A DNA stretch of 64,000 nucleotides, taken from Streptococcus pseudopneumoniae. GTDB lineage: Bacteria; Bacillota; Bacilli; Lactobacillales; Streptococcaceae. The notes under the pieces were generated by a model. The model made no database searches. It saw only the letters and a list, made by a program, of their open reading frames with translations, and was not told the DNA's origin. A program made the translations under genes and the position numbers. Below, one piece after another: positions 10,445 to 19,598 of the stretch. The stretch covers positions 94,797-158,796 of the forward strand of contig NZ_JUUZ01000033.1 of NCBI RefSeq assembly GCF_001074155.1. The letters run 5' to 3'. The stretch's first letter is position 1. Every line of letters begins with the position of its first letter.

Positions 10445-11554
10445 CTATCTCAAAGACATGATTCGTGCGATACTTGCAGCTGTATTTTCTAAATAGACAG
10501 CTGCTTTTTTTAGACTGTCTGCTAACGGTTCGCTTTTTTCAAGTATGGAAAAAGCTGCGACTATATTCTCAAATGGTAAGGGTGGTAAATCCTCTGACAA
10601 ACTACCACAAATAGCAATAACTGGAACACCATTTGGTGTTCTTTTTGCTACACCGATTGGTGCCTTACCTGCCAAACTTTGAGTATCCAACCTACCTTCA
10701 CCAACGATAACTAGGTCTGCATCAGTAACTTTTTGATCGAAGTTTATCAAATCCAAACAAGTTTGAATACCAGATACAATCTCTGCTCCAGCGAAGGCAC
10801 ACAAGCCAGCTGCAATACCACCACCTGCTCCTGCACCATCTAATTTTAATATTTCAGGTCCAACTTTACTATAGAAGTCTTTAATAGTAGCATCAACTTC
10901 TTGAAATTTAGATGGATCCAATCCCTTTTGTTTCCCAAATGTAAAGGTAGCACCATAAGGTCCACAAAGTGGATTAGTCACATCTGCTAATATTTTGATA
11001 TGGACATCAGAAGGAATTCGAAATACTCCCTCCTTCAAAATTTTCCTGATATCAAATAGAGATTGACCATTTGCTTGAAGTACAATTCCGTTTTTGTCAT
11101 AAAACTGGTAACCAAGTCCTGAAGCAATGCCAATTCCACCATCGTTACTAGCCGTACCACCGACACCAACATAGATATCTTTGATTCCTTGTTCTATCAA
11201 ATGGAGAATAAGTTGACCAATTCCCTTTGTTTGAATCTCTAGAGGATTACGTTTATCAAAAGGGATTTTAGCAAGACCCACTAAATTTGCAACTTCAAAT
11301 AGAGCTAAATCTCTTTTTTGAAAGTAAGACATCAAAACCTCATCACCAAAAGGTCCAGTTACCTGGACTCTTTTTTCTTCCAAACCTAGAGAACTTTTAA
11401 TGGCGTCTACTGTTCCTTCACCTCCATCACCAACAGGTAAAAGTAAACATTCAGCATCCGGTATCACCCTTTTAAATCCTCTTTTTATAGCTTCTGCTAC
11501 TTCGTTTGCAGGTAGACTCTCTTTGAAAGAATCTGGCGCGATAACAACTTTCAT
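10445..11554 (-). CDS. Glycerate kinase (GarK/GlxK family)
   Basis: 369-residue ATP-dependent kinase phosphorylating D-glycerate. Family motifs are PDSFKESL (7-14), PVGDGGEGT (40-48), the glycine-rich [11 protein letters not shown] (about 130-140) and GEGRLD (about 285-290). Length is typical. It follows serB by 18 bases, so the two are likely cotranscribed, and both touch 3-phosphoglycerate/serine chemistry. Its last codons contain the terminator hairpin of the opposing gene. Whether the product is 2- or 3-phosphoglycerate is not decided by sequence. Confidence 0.9.
   Translation of the reverse strand: MKVVIAPDSFKESLPANEVAEAIKRGFKRVIPDAECLLLPVGDGGEGTVDAIKSSLGLEEKRVQVTGPFGDEVLMSYFQKRDLALFEVANLVGLAKIPFDKRNPLEIQTKGIGQLILHLIEQGIKDIYVGVGGTASNDGGIGIASGLGYQFYDKNGIVLQANGQSLFDIRKILKEGVFRIPSDVHIKILADVTNPLCGPYGATFTFGKQKGLDPSKFQEVDATIKDFYSKVGPEILKLDGAGAGGGIAAGLCAFAGAEIVSGIQTCLDLINFDQKVTDADLVIVGEGRLDTQSLAGKAPIGVAKRTPNGVPVIAICGSLSEDLPPLPFENIVAAFSILEKSEPLADSLKKAAVYLENTAASIARIMSLR
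10476..10511 (+). terminator. Terminator of the YueI-like gene inside glycerate kinase
   Basis: GCAGCTGT (10476-10483) pairs with ACAGCTGC (10497-10504), followed by seven T (10505-10511) on the plus strand. The whole signal lies within the coding region of the convergent glycerate kinase gene and encodes part of its C-terminus. Confidence 0.8.
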
Positions 11555-11572
11555 TTCGATTCCTCTTTCTAT

Positions 11573-12214
11573 CTAAAGGAAGTCTATCATTTCCAAAACT
11601 TTCCCAAAATCTCTCTCATCTACCTGAATATTTATTTCCTTATTCACAATATCCTTGGCACAAAAAGCTACTCCAAGCCCTGCTCTTTTAAGCATTTTTA
11701 AGTCATTAGCTCCATCACCGATAGCTATCGTTCTCTCGAAAGGCACTTGTAATTCTTTAGCCCACCTTATAAGTCTTTCTTCTTTAACTTCTCTGCTTAT
11801 AATAGGGTCAATTAGATTTCCAGTTAAATGATCATCTCTGATTTCCAGTTGATTAGCAGTATATAATGAAATCCCCAAATCTTTTGCTAATCTTTCTACA
11901 ATAGTGGTAAATCCACCTGATACTAAACCGACTTCTATCTGATTTTCTTGAAGAACTTTAATAAACTGGGCAGCGTTCTTACTAAGATGAAGCTCATGAT
12001 AAATCTTATCAAAAACATTGATAGAGAGACCTTTAAGAAGAGAAACACGTCTTTTTAAACTTGCTTCGAAGTCTAATTCTCCTCTCATAGCTTGAGCTGT
12101 TAGCAGGGCAACTTCTTTTTCGCATTCTGCCTCTTTCCCTAATAAATCAATAACCTCTTCTTCTATCAGAGTTCCATCTACATCGAGCACACAGAGTCCT
12201 CTAGCTTTATTCAT
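11573..12214 (-). CDS. serB: Phosphoserine phosphatase
   Basis: 213-residue HAD-superfamily enzyme catalysing the last step of serine synthesis. Motif I is DVDGTL (11-16), with the nucleophile at Asp11; motif II is the SGG region (about 99-101) and motif III/IV is IGDGANDLKM (about 168-177). Length matches SerB without a regulatory ACT domain. It is followed by glycerate kinase. The region between it and the glgA terminator is only about 25 bases and shows no clear promoter, so some expression may be readthrough from the glycogen operon. Confidence 0.88.
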   Translation of the reverse strand: MNKARGLCVLDVDGTLIEEEVIDLLGKEAECEKEVALLTAQAMRGELDFEASLKRRVSLLKGLSINVFDKIYHELHLSKNAAQFIKVLQENQIEVGLVSGGFTTIVERLAKDLGISLYTANQLEIRDDHLTGNLIDPIISREVKEERLIRWAKELQVPFERTIAIGDGANDLKMLKRAGLGVAFCAKDIVNKEINIQVDERDFGKVLEMIDFL

Positions 12215-12239
12215 TTATTCCCCATACTTTCATCATCTC

Positions 12240-12270
12240 AAAAAATCGTATGAAACCATCATACGATTTT
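12240..12270 (-). terminator. Terminator of the glg operon
   Basis: An 11-bp stem (AAAATCGTATG arms at 12242-12252 and 12260-12270) with a 7-base loop and a six-T tract on the minus strand, 7 bases after the glgA stop. Confidence 0.85.
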
Positions 12271-12276
12271 ATTTAT

Positions 12277-13710
12277 TTAATTTGCTAAGCTGTGATACAA
12301 ATCAAGATAAGACTGACAAGCTGTATCCCAAGAAAAGTCACATTCCATAGCTTGGACTTGAAGTCTCTTCCAAACGTCAGGATGATTATAGTAAACATCC
12401 AAAGCAGTTTGAAGAGCCCAGTTAAGCCAGTATGACGTCAAGTTGTCAAAACTAAATCCTGTACCCGTTCCTTCAATTGGATTAAACGGTTGGACAGTAT
12501 CTCTCAACCCGCCCACCTCATGAACAAGTGGTAATGTTCCATAACGCATAGCCATCATTTGAGAAAGTCCACAAGGTTCAAAACGACTTGGCATGAGGAA
12601 AATATCACAGGCTGCATAAATTTCTTGTGCTAGCTTGACATCAAAGGTAATATTGGCAGATAGTTTATCTGGGAATACTTGACCAAACCATGAGAAGGCT
12701 TGTTCAAAACCAGGATCACCTGTACCCAAGAGAACGATTTGAACATCCTCTTGAAGCATGCGATGCAAACCTTCAACAACGACATCAAAACCTTTCTGTC
12801 TTGTTAAACGCGACACAATACCAATCATTGGAACATCGGGACGAACTGGAAGACCAACTTTCTCTTGAAGTTTAGCTTTATTCTGACCTTTTCCTGATAG
12901 GTCTGATTTATTAAAATGATAATCCAACAAAGGATCCGTTTCTGGATTATAAAGATCCGTATCGATTCCATTTACAATACCAGAAACCTTACCAGACTCC
13001 ATTCGTAAAATCTGATCCAAGCCACATCCAAACTCTGTTGTCATGATTTCATAAGCATAGCTTGGCGAAACAGTAGATACACGATCTGCATAGAGGATAC
13101 CAGCCTTCATCCAGTTCAGGCAGTCATTCCAGCGAACTGTACCATCTGCATAGCGTTCAAAACCAACTCGGAACAAATCCCAAAGCATACCTTCAGAGAA
13201 TTGACCTTGGAATTCCAGGTTGTGGATCGTTAAGACAGTCTTAATGTTTTGATAGGCTTGAATCCATCTGTATTTTTCCTTCAACAAGAAGGGAATCATA
13301 GCTGTATGATAATCATGAGCATGAAGAACATCTGGAATAAAACCAATACGCTCCATAGCCTCCAGAGCCGCAAGTTGGAAGAAAGCAAAGCGTTCACCAT
13401 CATCGAAGTCTCCGTATACGTGACCACGGAAGAAATAATACTGGTTGTCAATAAAGTAGAAAGTAACGCCATTTAAAACAGTTTTCTTTATTCCACAAAA
13501 TTGTCTACGCCAACCAACATATACTTCAAATTGAAGAACATCTTCAATTTGATCACCAAACTTGGCTTCCACCATGTCATAGTATGGCAGGATAACAGCA
13601 ACTTCATGACCAGCTTTAACTAATGATTTTGGAAGAGCCCCGATAACATCTCCCAAGCCACCTGTTTTAGAAAAAGGGGCTCCTTCGGCTGCTACAAATA
13701 AAATTTTCAT
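12277..13710 (-). CDS. glgA: Glycogen synthase (ADP-glucose, GT5)
   Basis: 477-residue glycosyltransferase that adds glucose from ADP-glucose to alpha-1,4-glucan. The ADP-glucose-binding KTGGL is at 15-19; the C-terminal GT-B domain carries [18 protein letters not shown], the donor site signature. Last gene of glgB-glgC-glgD-glgA; its ATG overlaps the glgD stop (ATGA). Length is typical. Expression follows the CcpA-controlled promoter upstream of glgB. Confidence 0.96.
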   Translation of the reverse strand: MKILFVAAEGAPFSKTGGLGDVIGALPKSLVKAGHEVAVILPYYDMVEAKFGDQIEDVLQFEVYVGWRRQFCGIKKTVLNGVTFYFIDNQYYFFRGHVYGDFDDGERFAFFQLAALEAMERIGFIPDVLHAHDYHTAMIPFLLKEKYRWIQAYQNIKTVLTIHNLEFQGQFSEGMLWDLFRVGFERYADGTVRWNDCLNWMKAGILYADRVSTVSPSYAYEIMTTEFGCGLDQILRMESGKVSGIVNGIDTDLYNPETDPLLDYHFNKSDLSGKGQNKAKLQEKVGLPVRPDVPMIGIVSRLTRQKGFDVVVEGLHRMLQEDVQIVLLGTGDPGFEQAFSWFGQVFPDKLSANITFDVKLAQEIYAACDIFLMPSRFEPCGLSQMMAMRYGTLPLVHEVGGLRDTVQPFNPIEGTGTGFSFDNLTSYWLNWALQTALDVYYNHPDVWKRLQVQAMECDFSWDTACQSYLDLYHSLAN

Positions 13711-14846
13711 GAAAGAATGTCCTCTGTTACTTTTTCACCTTTTTTGATGACAACAGGATTTTCTGCTGTACCACGAATAACAACTCCATCAGCTACTTCA
13801 GCACCCTTATCAATAATTGCATACTCAACTTGAGCACCTTCACCAATGACAACACGAGGGAAAACAATAGATTCTTTAACTAAGCTATCTTTATGAATTT
13901 GAACATTACGCGAAACAACTGAACGAACAACCTTACCTTCGACAATACTACCAGAAGCAAACTGCGAAGTATTTACTTCACAACCAGGTGCATAATAAGT
14001 TGGTTCTTCGTTTTTCACCTTTGTGTGAATCTTTTGATTTGGAGAGAATAAAGAGTAGAATTTATGCTGATCAAGCATATCAATATTGGCTTGGTAGTAT
14101 GTTTCTACAGAATGAATATTTGCTAAGTAACCAGTATACTCGTATGCAAAAGCGCCTGATTCCGCTGCCAAGTCACGTAGAACATAACGTAGTTTTTCTG
14201 GGTGTTCTTTCTGAGCTTCTTCTTCCAGACGTTCAATCAACCATTGAGTATCTACAACAAAGATATCCGTTGACATGTTGTAGTATTCTTGTTCAGCTTT
14301 TTTATCAAAGAGTTTGTGAGAGAGCACGTGGTCAGTTTCATCAATATCTAGGATAGCATTTACTTCTGAAATATCCTTTTTAGGTAGTTTCTTATAAACA
14401 ACCGTAATAGGAGATTTTGTAGTATTATGCAAATGGAAAACCTGAGTAAGATCAATATTTACCAAAACGTCACAGTTCAAAGAAACCGTTTGGTTAGATC
14501 CAGAACGTTTTAAATAAGTCAAGAGTTGTTGATAATACTCTTTACCGACTGTACTGCTTTCTACACGTGTATTGTAAATACCTAGATAGTAGTGACTAAG
14601 TAGTGTATTCAAGCCCCATTCACGTCCTGAACGAATGTGGTCAAATACAGAGCTGATGTTATCTTGTTGGAAGATTCCAAAGACACTTCGAACACCAGCA
14701 TTTGCTAAACTTGAGAGTGGGAAGTCAATCAAACGATACTTTCCTCCAAATGGCAAACTTGCCACTGGACGGTTACTTGTCAAGGTTGACATATCATGAA
14801 AACCAACAGTGTTTCCTAAAATCGCTGAATATTTATCAATCTTCAT
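13707..14846 (-). CDS. glgD: GlgD, regulatory-type subunit of glucose-1-phosphate adenylyltransferase
   Basis: 379-residue GlgC homologue. The nucleotidyltransferase fold and C-terminal left-handed beta-helix are kept, but the catalytic GGxGTRL loop is absent (the equivalent region near residues 10-16 reads LGNTVGF). In Bacillota this subunit pairs with GlgC and makes the heterotetramer more active. It starts 11 bases before the end of glgC and overlaps glgA by four bases, as expected for subunits made together. Confidence 0.93.
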   Translation of the reverse strand: MKIDKYSAILGNTVGFHDMSTLTSNRPVASLPFGGKYRLIDFPLSSLANAGVRSVFGIFQQDNISSVFDHIRSGREWGLNTLLSHYYLGIYNTRVESSTVGKEYYQQLLTYLKRSGSNQTVSLNCDVLVNIDLTQVFHLHNTTKSPITVVYKKLPKKDISEVNAILDIDETDHVLSHKLFDKKAEQEYYNMSTDIFVVDTQWLIERLEEEAQKEHPEKLRYVLRDLAAESGAFAYEYTGYLANIHSVETYYQANIDMLDQHKFYSLFSPNQKIHTKVKNEEPTYYAPGCEVNTSQFASGSIVEGKVVRSVVSRNVQIHKDSLVKESIVFPRVVIGEGAQVEYAIIDKGAEVADGVVIRGTAENPVVIKKGEKVTEDILS

Positions 14847-15978
14847 CTGTTGCTACCCCCACTACTTCGTTATATCCGACTACTTGTACTTCTTCTGTAC
14901 CATCAATTTCAACACCATCGGCAATAATTGCACCTTCACCGATGATTGCACGTGTAATTTTAGCACCTCTACCGATAACTGCTCCACTCATGATGACAGA
15001 ATCAACAACTTCTGCTCCCTTACGAACTTGAGCAGCTGTAGAAAGAATGGAATGTTTTACAGTACCATTCACGTAACATCCATCTACTACTAGAGAGTCT
15101 TCTACTTGAGCAAATTCTCCAAGGAAGTTTGGTGGAGCGATAAGGTTACGAGAATAAATTTTCCATTGACGATTACGGCTATCTAGAGCATTTTCTGGAG
15201 AGATGTATTCCATATTTGCTTCCCAAAGAGATTCGATTGTACCAACATCCTTCCAGTATCCATTGAACTCATAAGCATAGACACTTTCACCAGTTTCAAG
15301 ATAATTTGGAATAACATTCTTTCCAAAGTCTGACATGTCAATATTATTCTTTTCAGCTGCAACTAGCATATTACGTAGACGTTTCCAATCGAAAATATAA
15401 ATACCCATTGATGCCTTGGTTGATTTTGGTTGGGCAGGTTTTTCTTCGAATTCAACAATGCGATTATTAGCATCTGTATTCATGATACCGAAACGACTAG
15501 CTTCTTTTAGTGGTACATCCAAAACAGCAACTGTCAAGCTGGCATTGTTATCCTTGTGTGATTGGAGCATATCATCATAGTCCATTTTGTAGATATGGTC
15601 TCCTGAAAGAATCAAAACATACTCAGGATTGATGCTATCGATATAGTCAATATTTTGATAAATCGCGTGACTTGTACCTTCGAACCAACGATTTCCTTCA
15701 CTTGCAGAGTAAGGTTGAAGGATAGAAACACCTGAATCAATTACATCAAGACCCCAACTAGAACCGTTTCCGATGTGATTGTTAAGAGCAAGAGGTTGAT
15801 ACTGTGTGATAACACCAACATTGTGTATACCAGAGTTGGCACAGTTAGAAAGAGCAAAGTCAATGATACGGTAGCGCCCACCAAATTGCACAGCAGGTTT
15901 TGCAATGCTTTGAGTGAGTTTACCGAGACGAGTTCCTTGCCCACCGGCAAGGATTAAAGCTAGCATTTCATTCTTCAT
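14836..15978 (-). CDS. glgC: Glucose-1-phosphate adenylyltransferase catalytic subunit
   Basis: 380-residue enzyme making ADP-glucose from glucose-1-phosphate and ATP, the committed step of glycogen synthesis. The catalytic loop GGQGTRL is at 12-18, KPAVQFGG about 26-33, and the substrate-binding [10 protein letters not shown] near residue 125-134. It overlaps glgB upstream by 11 bases and glgD downstream by 11 bases. Confidence 0.96.
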   Translation of the reverse strand: MKNEMLALILAGGQGTRLGKLTQSIAKPAVQFGGRYRIIDFALSNCANSGIHNVGVITQYQPLALNNHIGNGSSWGLDVIDSGVSILQPYSASEGNRWFEGTSHAIYQNIDYIDSINPEYVLILSGDHIYKMDYDDMLQSHKDNNASLTVAVLDVPLKEASRFGIMNTDANNRIVEFEEKPAQPKSTKASMGIYIFDWKRLRNMLVAAEKNNIDMSDFGKNVIPNYLETGESVYAYEFNGYWKDVGTIESLWEANMEYISPENALDSRNRQWKIYSRNLIAPPNFLGEFAQVEDSLVVDGCYVNGTVKHSILSTAAQVRKGAEVVDSVIMSGAVIGRGAKITRAIIGEGAIIADGVEIDGTEEVQVVGYNEVVGVATDED

Positions 15979-17896
15979 TTTCTACTCCTTTTTGAGATTT
16001 ATTTGATTCTTTTTTTGTAGGTTTCAAGCGACGTTTGATTTTCCAAATACTTGCACCCATAGCTGGCAAAGTAAAGGTCAATGTCTGCTCATAATCCTTC
16101 CATAACCCTTCTTGAGTTTGAACAGTTTGGTTGTGTTCTTTCCAAACTCCACCCCATTGTTCTAGCTCTGTATTCCAAATTTCTTCATACACACCTGCAA
16201 CTGGCAGTCCAATTGTAAAATCAGGACGTTCGACTGGTGCCATATTAAAGACACAGACTAGCATCTCGCCTTTCTTTCCTTTACGAATAAAGGAAAGAAC
16301 ACTCTGATCTCTATTATCTGCATCAATGATTTCAATTCCATCATAGCTCAAATCGACTTCCCATAGACAGCGATGGTCTTTATAAAGTTGATTCAGTTGA
16401 GATGTGAAGTATTTCATCTTAGCATTCATTGGATCTTCAAGGTTTGACCACTCTAATTGCTCTTCTGATTTCCACTCTAAAAATTGACCGAATTCGCTAC
16501 CCATAAAGAGTAATTTCTTACCAGGGTGACAAATTTGATAAGTATAAAGGTTTCTCAGGCCTGCAAACTGATTATAGCGATCTCCCCACATCTTATGCAT
16601 CATACTCTTCTTACCATGAACCACCTCATCATGTGAGAATGGTAGAAGATAATTTTCATTAAAGACATACATAAAACTGAAGGTTACAAGGTTAAAATCA
16701 TACTTGCGGTAAATTGGATCTTCTTCGTAGAAACGGAGAATGTCATTCATCCAGCCCATGTTCCACTTGTAGTCAAATCCAAGACCACCAATCTCTTTCG
16801 GACCTGTAATTTTAGTAGCTGAGGAGCTCTCTTCTGCAATCATCATGACATCAGGGTGAGCTAGCTTAATAACAGTATTTAAACGCTGAAGGAAATAATA
16901 ACCTTCATAGTTAAGATTTCCACCATCTTTATTTGGTGTCCAAGGTGCATTATCATAATCAAGATAAAGGATGTTACTTACAGCATCTACACGGATACCA
17001 TCTAAATGATAAAAATCAATCCAGAACTTAATGCTAGAAATCAAGAAGGATTGTACTTCGTTTTTCCCTAAGTCGAAGTTTAATGCTCCCCAACCATAAT
17101 TATGAGCTTTGTTATGGTCTTGATATTCAAAAGTTGGTGTTCCGTCATAATAGGCTAGAGCATCATCATTGATTGTAAAGTGGCCTGGCACCCAGTCAAC
17201 GATAACACCGATATTGTTTAAATGACACTCTTCAACAAAGTCTTGAAACTCTTCTGGTCTTCCGTAAGAATGTTCTAAACCAAAATACCCCATCAGTTGA
17301 TAGCCCCAGCTCAAACCAAGCGGATGAGCCATCAAGGGCATAAACTCAATGTGCGTGTAGTTCATCTCAACTAAGTAAGGAATCAACTCTTCTTTTAATT
17401 GAGCAAAACTGTATGGAGTTCCGTCTGGATTTCGTTTCCACGAACCAGCATGTGCTTCGTAAATATTAACTGGTCTTTCAAAGAATCCCAAACGTTTTCT
17501 ACGAGCTAACCAAAGTCCATCCTTCCATTTCTTTTCTGGAATCTCTGTTAACACAGCCCCTGTGCCTGGACGTGCTTCATACCGAACAGCTAAAGGATCA
17601 ATCTTCATAAGCTGATGACCGTTAGCCCGAGTGATATGATATTTATAAATCTGACCTTCTTGGGCTAAAGTTGTAAAAACTTCCCAAACTCCAGATTCAT
17701 TTCGAACCATAGGGATTTGATTTTCAACCCAATTCGTGAAATCACCGACTAGATGAACAGCCTGCGCATTTGGAGCCCAAACACGGAATGTGTAACCCCA
17801 TTCCCCGTCTTTCTCCTCACGATGTGCGCCCAAATAGTGCTGAAGATGGAAATTTTCGCCTGTTGTAAAAGTTCTTAAAGCTTCTAATGTATCCAT
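15968..17896 (-). CDS. glgB: 1,4-alpha-glucan branching enzyme
   Basis: 642-residue GH13 enzyme introducing alpha-1,6 branches. The N-terminal CBM48-like domain contains [17 protein letters not shown] (about 37-53), followed by the (beta/alpha)8 barrel with catalytic Asp304 (DGIRVDAV), Glu355 (IAEESS) and Asp423 (FSHDEVVHG). The C-terminal tail is Lys/Glu-rich and overlaps glgC. First gene of the glg operon; the ATG at 17896 follows AAGGGGG. Confidence 0.96.
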   Translation of the reverse strand: MDTLEALRTFTTGENFHLQHYLGAHREEKDGEWGYTFRVWAPNAQAVHLVGDFTNWVENQIPMVRNESGVWEVFTTLAQEGQIYKYHITRANGHQLMKIDPLAVRYEARPGTGAVLTEIPEKKWKDGLWLARRKRLGFFERPVNIYEAHAGSWKRNPDGTPYSFAQLKEELIPYLVEMNYTHIEFMPLMAHPLGLSWGYQLMGYFGLEHSYGRPEEFQDFVEECHLNNIGVIVDWVPGHFTINDDALAYYDGTPTFEYQDHNKAHNYGWGALNFDLGKNEVQSFLISSIKFWIDFYHLDGIRVDAVSNILYLDYDNAPWTPNKDGGNLNYEGYYFLQRLNTVIKLAHPDVMMIAEESSSATKITGPKEIGGLGFDYKWNMGWMNDILRFYEEDPIYRKYDFNLVTFSFMYVFNENYLLPFSHDEVVHGKKSMMHKMWGDRYNQFAGLRNLYTYQICHPGKKLLFMGSEFGQFLEWKSEEQLEWSNLEDPMNAKMKYFTSQLNQLYKDHRCLWEVDLSYDGIEIIDADNRDQSVLSFIRKGKKGEMLVCVFNMAPVERPDFTIGLPVAGVYEEIWNTELEQWGGVWKEHNQTVQTQEGLWKDYEQTLTFTLPAMGASIWKIKRRLKPTKKESNKSQKGVENEE

Positions 17897-17912
17897 AAAT
17901 CCCCCTTTATAT

Positions 17913-17926
17913 TGTAAGCGTTTTCT
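17913..17926. promoter_or_regulatory. cre (CcpA-binding) site of the glg operon
   Basis: TGTAAGCGTTTTCT matches the streptococcal cre consensus TGWAARCGYTWNCW at all 14 positions. It lies just downstream of the predicted transcription start (about 17928), between promoter and glgB, a position where CcpA blocks elongation or initiation. Confidence 0.8.
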
Positions 17927-17934
17927 ATATTTCT

Positions 17935-17963
17935 ATTATACTATCTTTTAAGAAAAGTTTCAA
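17935..17963 (-). promoter_or_regulatory. Promoter of the glgBCDA operon
   Basis: TTGAAA (17958-17963), 17-base spacer and perfect TATAAT (17935-17940) on the minus strand. Confidence 0.85.
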
Positions 17964-18221
17964 GTAAATTACTATATTTTAAAAATTATTTTGAAAATCT
18001 GAAAATAATTTTCTGATGTGTCCCAGGAAAATCGTTTTAATTTTCTGTTTTATCTTCGTTTCTTTTCATTTCCTTACATTTTTATATAATAGTAACAAAA
18101 TATTCGGGTTTAAGCAATTTTTAGCCTGATATTTTTTAAAAATATATTCAAACTCAGTAAATATAGAGTTTATGATATTCAACTTAGATTGAAATTATTC
18201 AGAATGCAAGGATTTTCCCCT
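17964..18221. other. AT-rich intergenic stretch
   Basis: Between the glg promoter and the next terminator. I see no reading frame with a ribosome site. A plus-strand TATAAT at 18085-18090 and a short hairpin with a T run near 18100-18137 are present, but the implied RNA would be only about 40 bases. Confidence 0.4.
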
Positions 18222-18252
18222 AAAAAATAGAGCAGATCTTCCAATCTGCTCT
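18222..18252 (-). terminator. Terminator of the TPR-DUF4375 gene
   Basis: AGAGCAGAT/ATCTGCTCT stem (18229-18237 and 18244-18252) with a six-base loop, followed by ATTTTTT on the minus strand. Confidence 0.85.
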
Positions 18253-18270
18253 GTCTTTATTTACTATTCT

Positions 18271-19311
18271 TTACGATTTATCTGCATTTCCCTGAAAAAT
18301 AAATTTCTCTGGATATTTTTTGATAAAACTTAGTTCATTCTCATTTCCATCATAATCATAAACAAAATCATCTGCTTCATCCAACTTCTGATAAAAAGCA
18401 TCACCATGCTCTTCTTCCATCTGTGCTAGCATCTCCGATCTCTCTTCTCTAACAAAGGAGATAGCTCCACCAAAGTATTCAAGAAGATTTTTGAAATTAA
18501 CAGCATGCTCCGTCATTCCAAATAGTTCTAACCCCTTTAAAGTATCTTCCCAGACAATCCCTGTCGAATTATCGAAAAATTGATAGTGGCCTCCATTGTT
18601 TACTTCGATAAAATACCAGATAATCGCCAGAAGGTATCTTTGTTCTAAAGTAAAGATTTTTGCAGAATCGAGATAGTCTTCATAGGTGTTATAGATGTTA
18701 ACAGTTTCGTATACTGGTTTAATAATATCCCATGAGTCTCTTGCCTTTTGAACGTCTTCTACCGTAATATTCTTGTATAATTTCTTATTCTGAGCAATTG
18801 TCATTTCTTGATTAGTTTCATTAACATCTTCAAAATAGTATTTTTCTAGCAAGGGATAATTTGCTGGCTTAGCTTCAAGAACTTCCCTTAGAGAACCTAC
18901 TTTAACCAACTCAATACACCATTCAATGACTGGATTTGTTGAGGAATCAGTATTTTTGATAGCATTTTCTAATAAAGCTAGAGCCTGATTAGCTTCAGTT
19001 TCAAAGTCATTCTTCGGGTCACTAGATAAACGCCAATGGGTAAAACCATTTCTATAATACCAAATAGCATCCCTATCTTCTTCAGAGACTATCTCTAAAA
19101 CTGTTTTTGCCTCTTCAAATTGACTCCAATTATTACAAACTTTGGCTAGTTCACTAAGTACTTGACCACTTAAATTTTCTAAACCAAGCTCTGAGATGAT
19201 TTCCTTTATCTTTTCGAATTGGTAGGTATGCTTAATGTCTTTGAGACACTGAAGTTTCTCCTCTTCATTTAAGGTGATAAATTTTTCCAGAGTAATTGTA
19301 TTGATATCCAT
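18271..19311 (-). CDS. TPR-like protein with C-terminal DUF4375 (DMP19-like) domain
   Basis: 346-residue cytoplasmic protein, strongly acidic. The N-terminal half is helical and repeat-like (LSELAKVCNNWSQFEEAKTV and WYYRNGFTHWRL resemble TPR helices). The C-terminal part (about 185-335) resembles DUF4375, the DMP19-like fold: YLLAIIWYFIEVNNGGHYQF followed by a conserved acidic stretch. DMP19 itself is a DNA-mimic protein in Neisseria; that function cannot be assumed here. Single gene with a terminator, behind pulA on the same strand. The ATG at 19311 follows GGGAGA. Confidence 0.6.
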   Translation of the reverse strand: MDINTITLEKFITLNEEEKLQCLKDIKHTYQFEKIKEIISELGLENLSGQVLSELAKVCNNWSQFEEAKTVLEIVSEEDRDAIWYYRNGFTHWRLSSDPKNDFETEANQALALLENAIKNTDSSTNPVIEWCIELVKVGSLREVLEAKPANYPLLEKYYFEDVNETNQEMTIAQNKKLYKNITVEDVQKARDSWDIIKPVYETVNIYNTYEDYLDSAKIFTLEQRYLLAIIWYFIEVNNGGHYQFFDNSTGIVWEDTLKGLELFGMTEHAVNFKNLLEYFGGAISFVREERSEMLAQMEEEHGDAFYQKLDEADDFVYDYDGNENELSFIKKYPEKFIFQGNADKS

Positions 19312-19598
19312 AAGTATCTCCCACTAAAAGTAATGAACTTTTCTAATTTTAATTCAATTAATAATGAAACTTCTGCTTTTTTCTATCTGTCCAGTACTTG
19401 AAAATGAACTACTTTTTCTGAAAATTTTAGTTTTATTTTCGACTTCAAAGAAGACTTTCTAGAAGTATAGGCCGGAATCAAAAATCCCGACCTCGTATTT
19501 TTAGTAGAAATGAGCCTTTGAAACATTTTTGTTCATTTATTGGACGCTACAAAATAGCTTTGCCCTACATTTCATTGACTCCGTCTTCGATCTAAGAC
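19312..19598. other. Intergenic region between pulA and the TPR-DUF4375 gene
   Basis: 287 bases without a gene. It contains a GC-rich imperfect hairpin near 19470-19493 (GGCCGGAA/TCCCGACC arms) without a convincing T tract, and a 13/15 match to the CodY box at 19422-19436. No clear promoter hexamers. Confidence 0.4.

Noticed and set aside
18085..18137. Possible plus-strand small RNA (TATAAT followed by a hairpin with T run)
   Set aside because: No usable -35 or extended -10, and the product would be only about 40 bases, mostly the hairpin itself, in very AT-rich DNA.
19470..19493. GC-rich hairpin as a terminator of pulA
   Set aside because: The stem is plausible, but neither strand has a proper T tract after it, and it lies more than 100 bases from the pulA stop.
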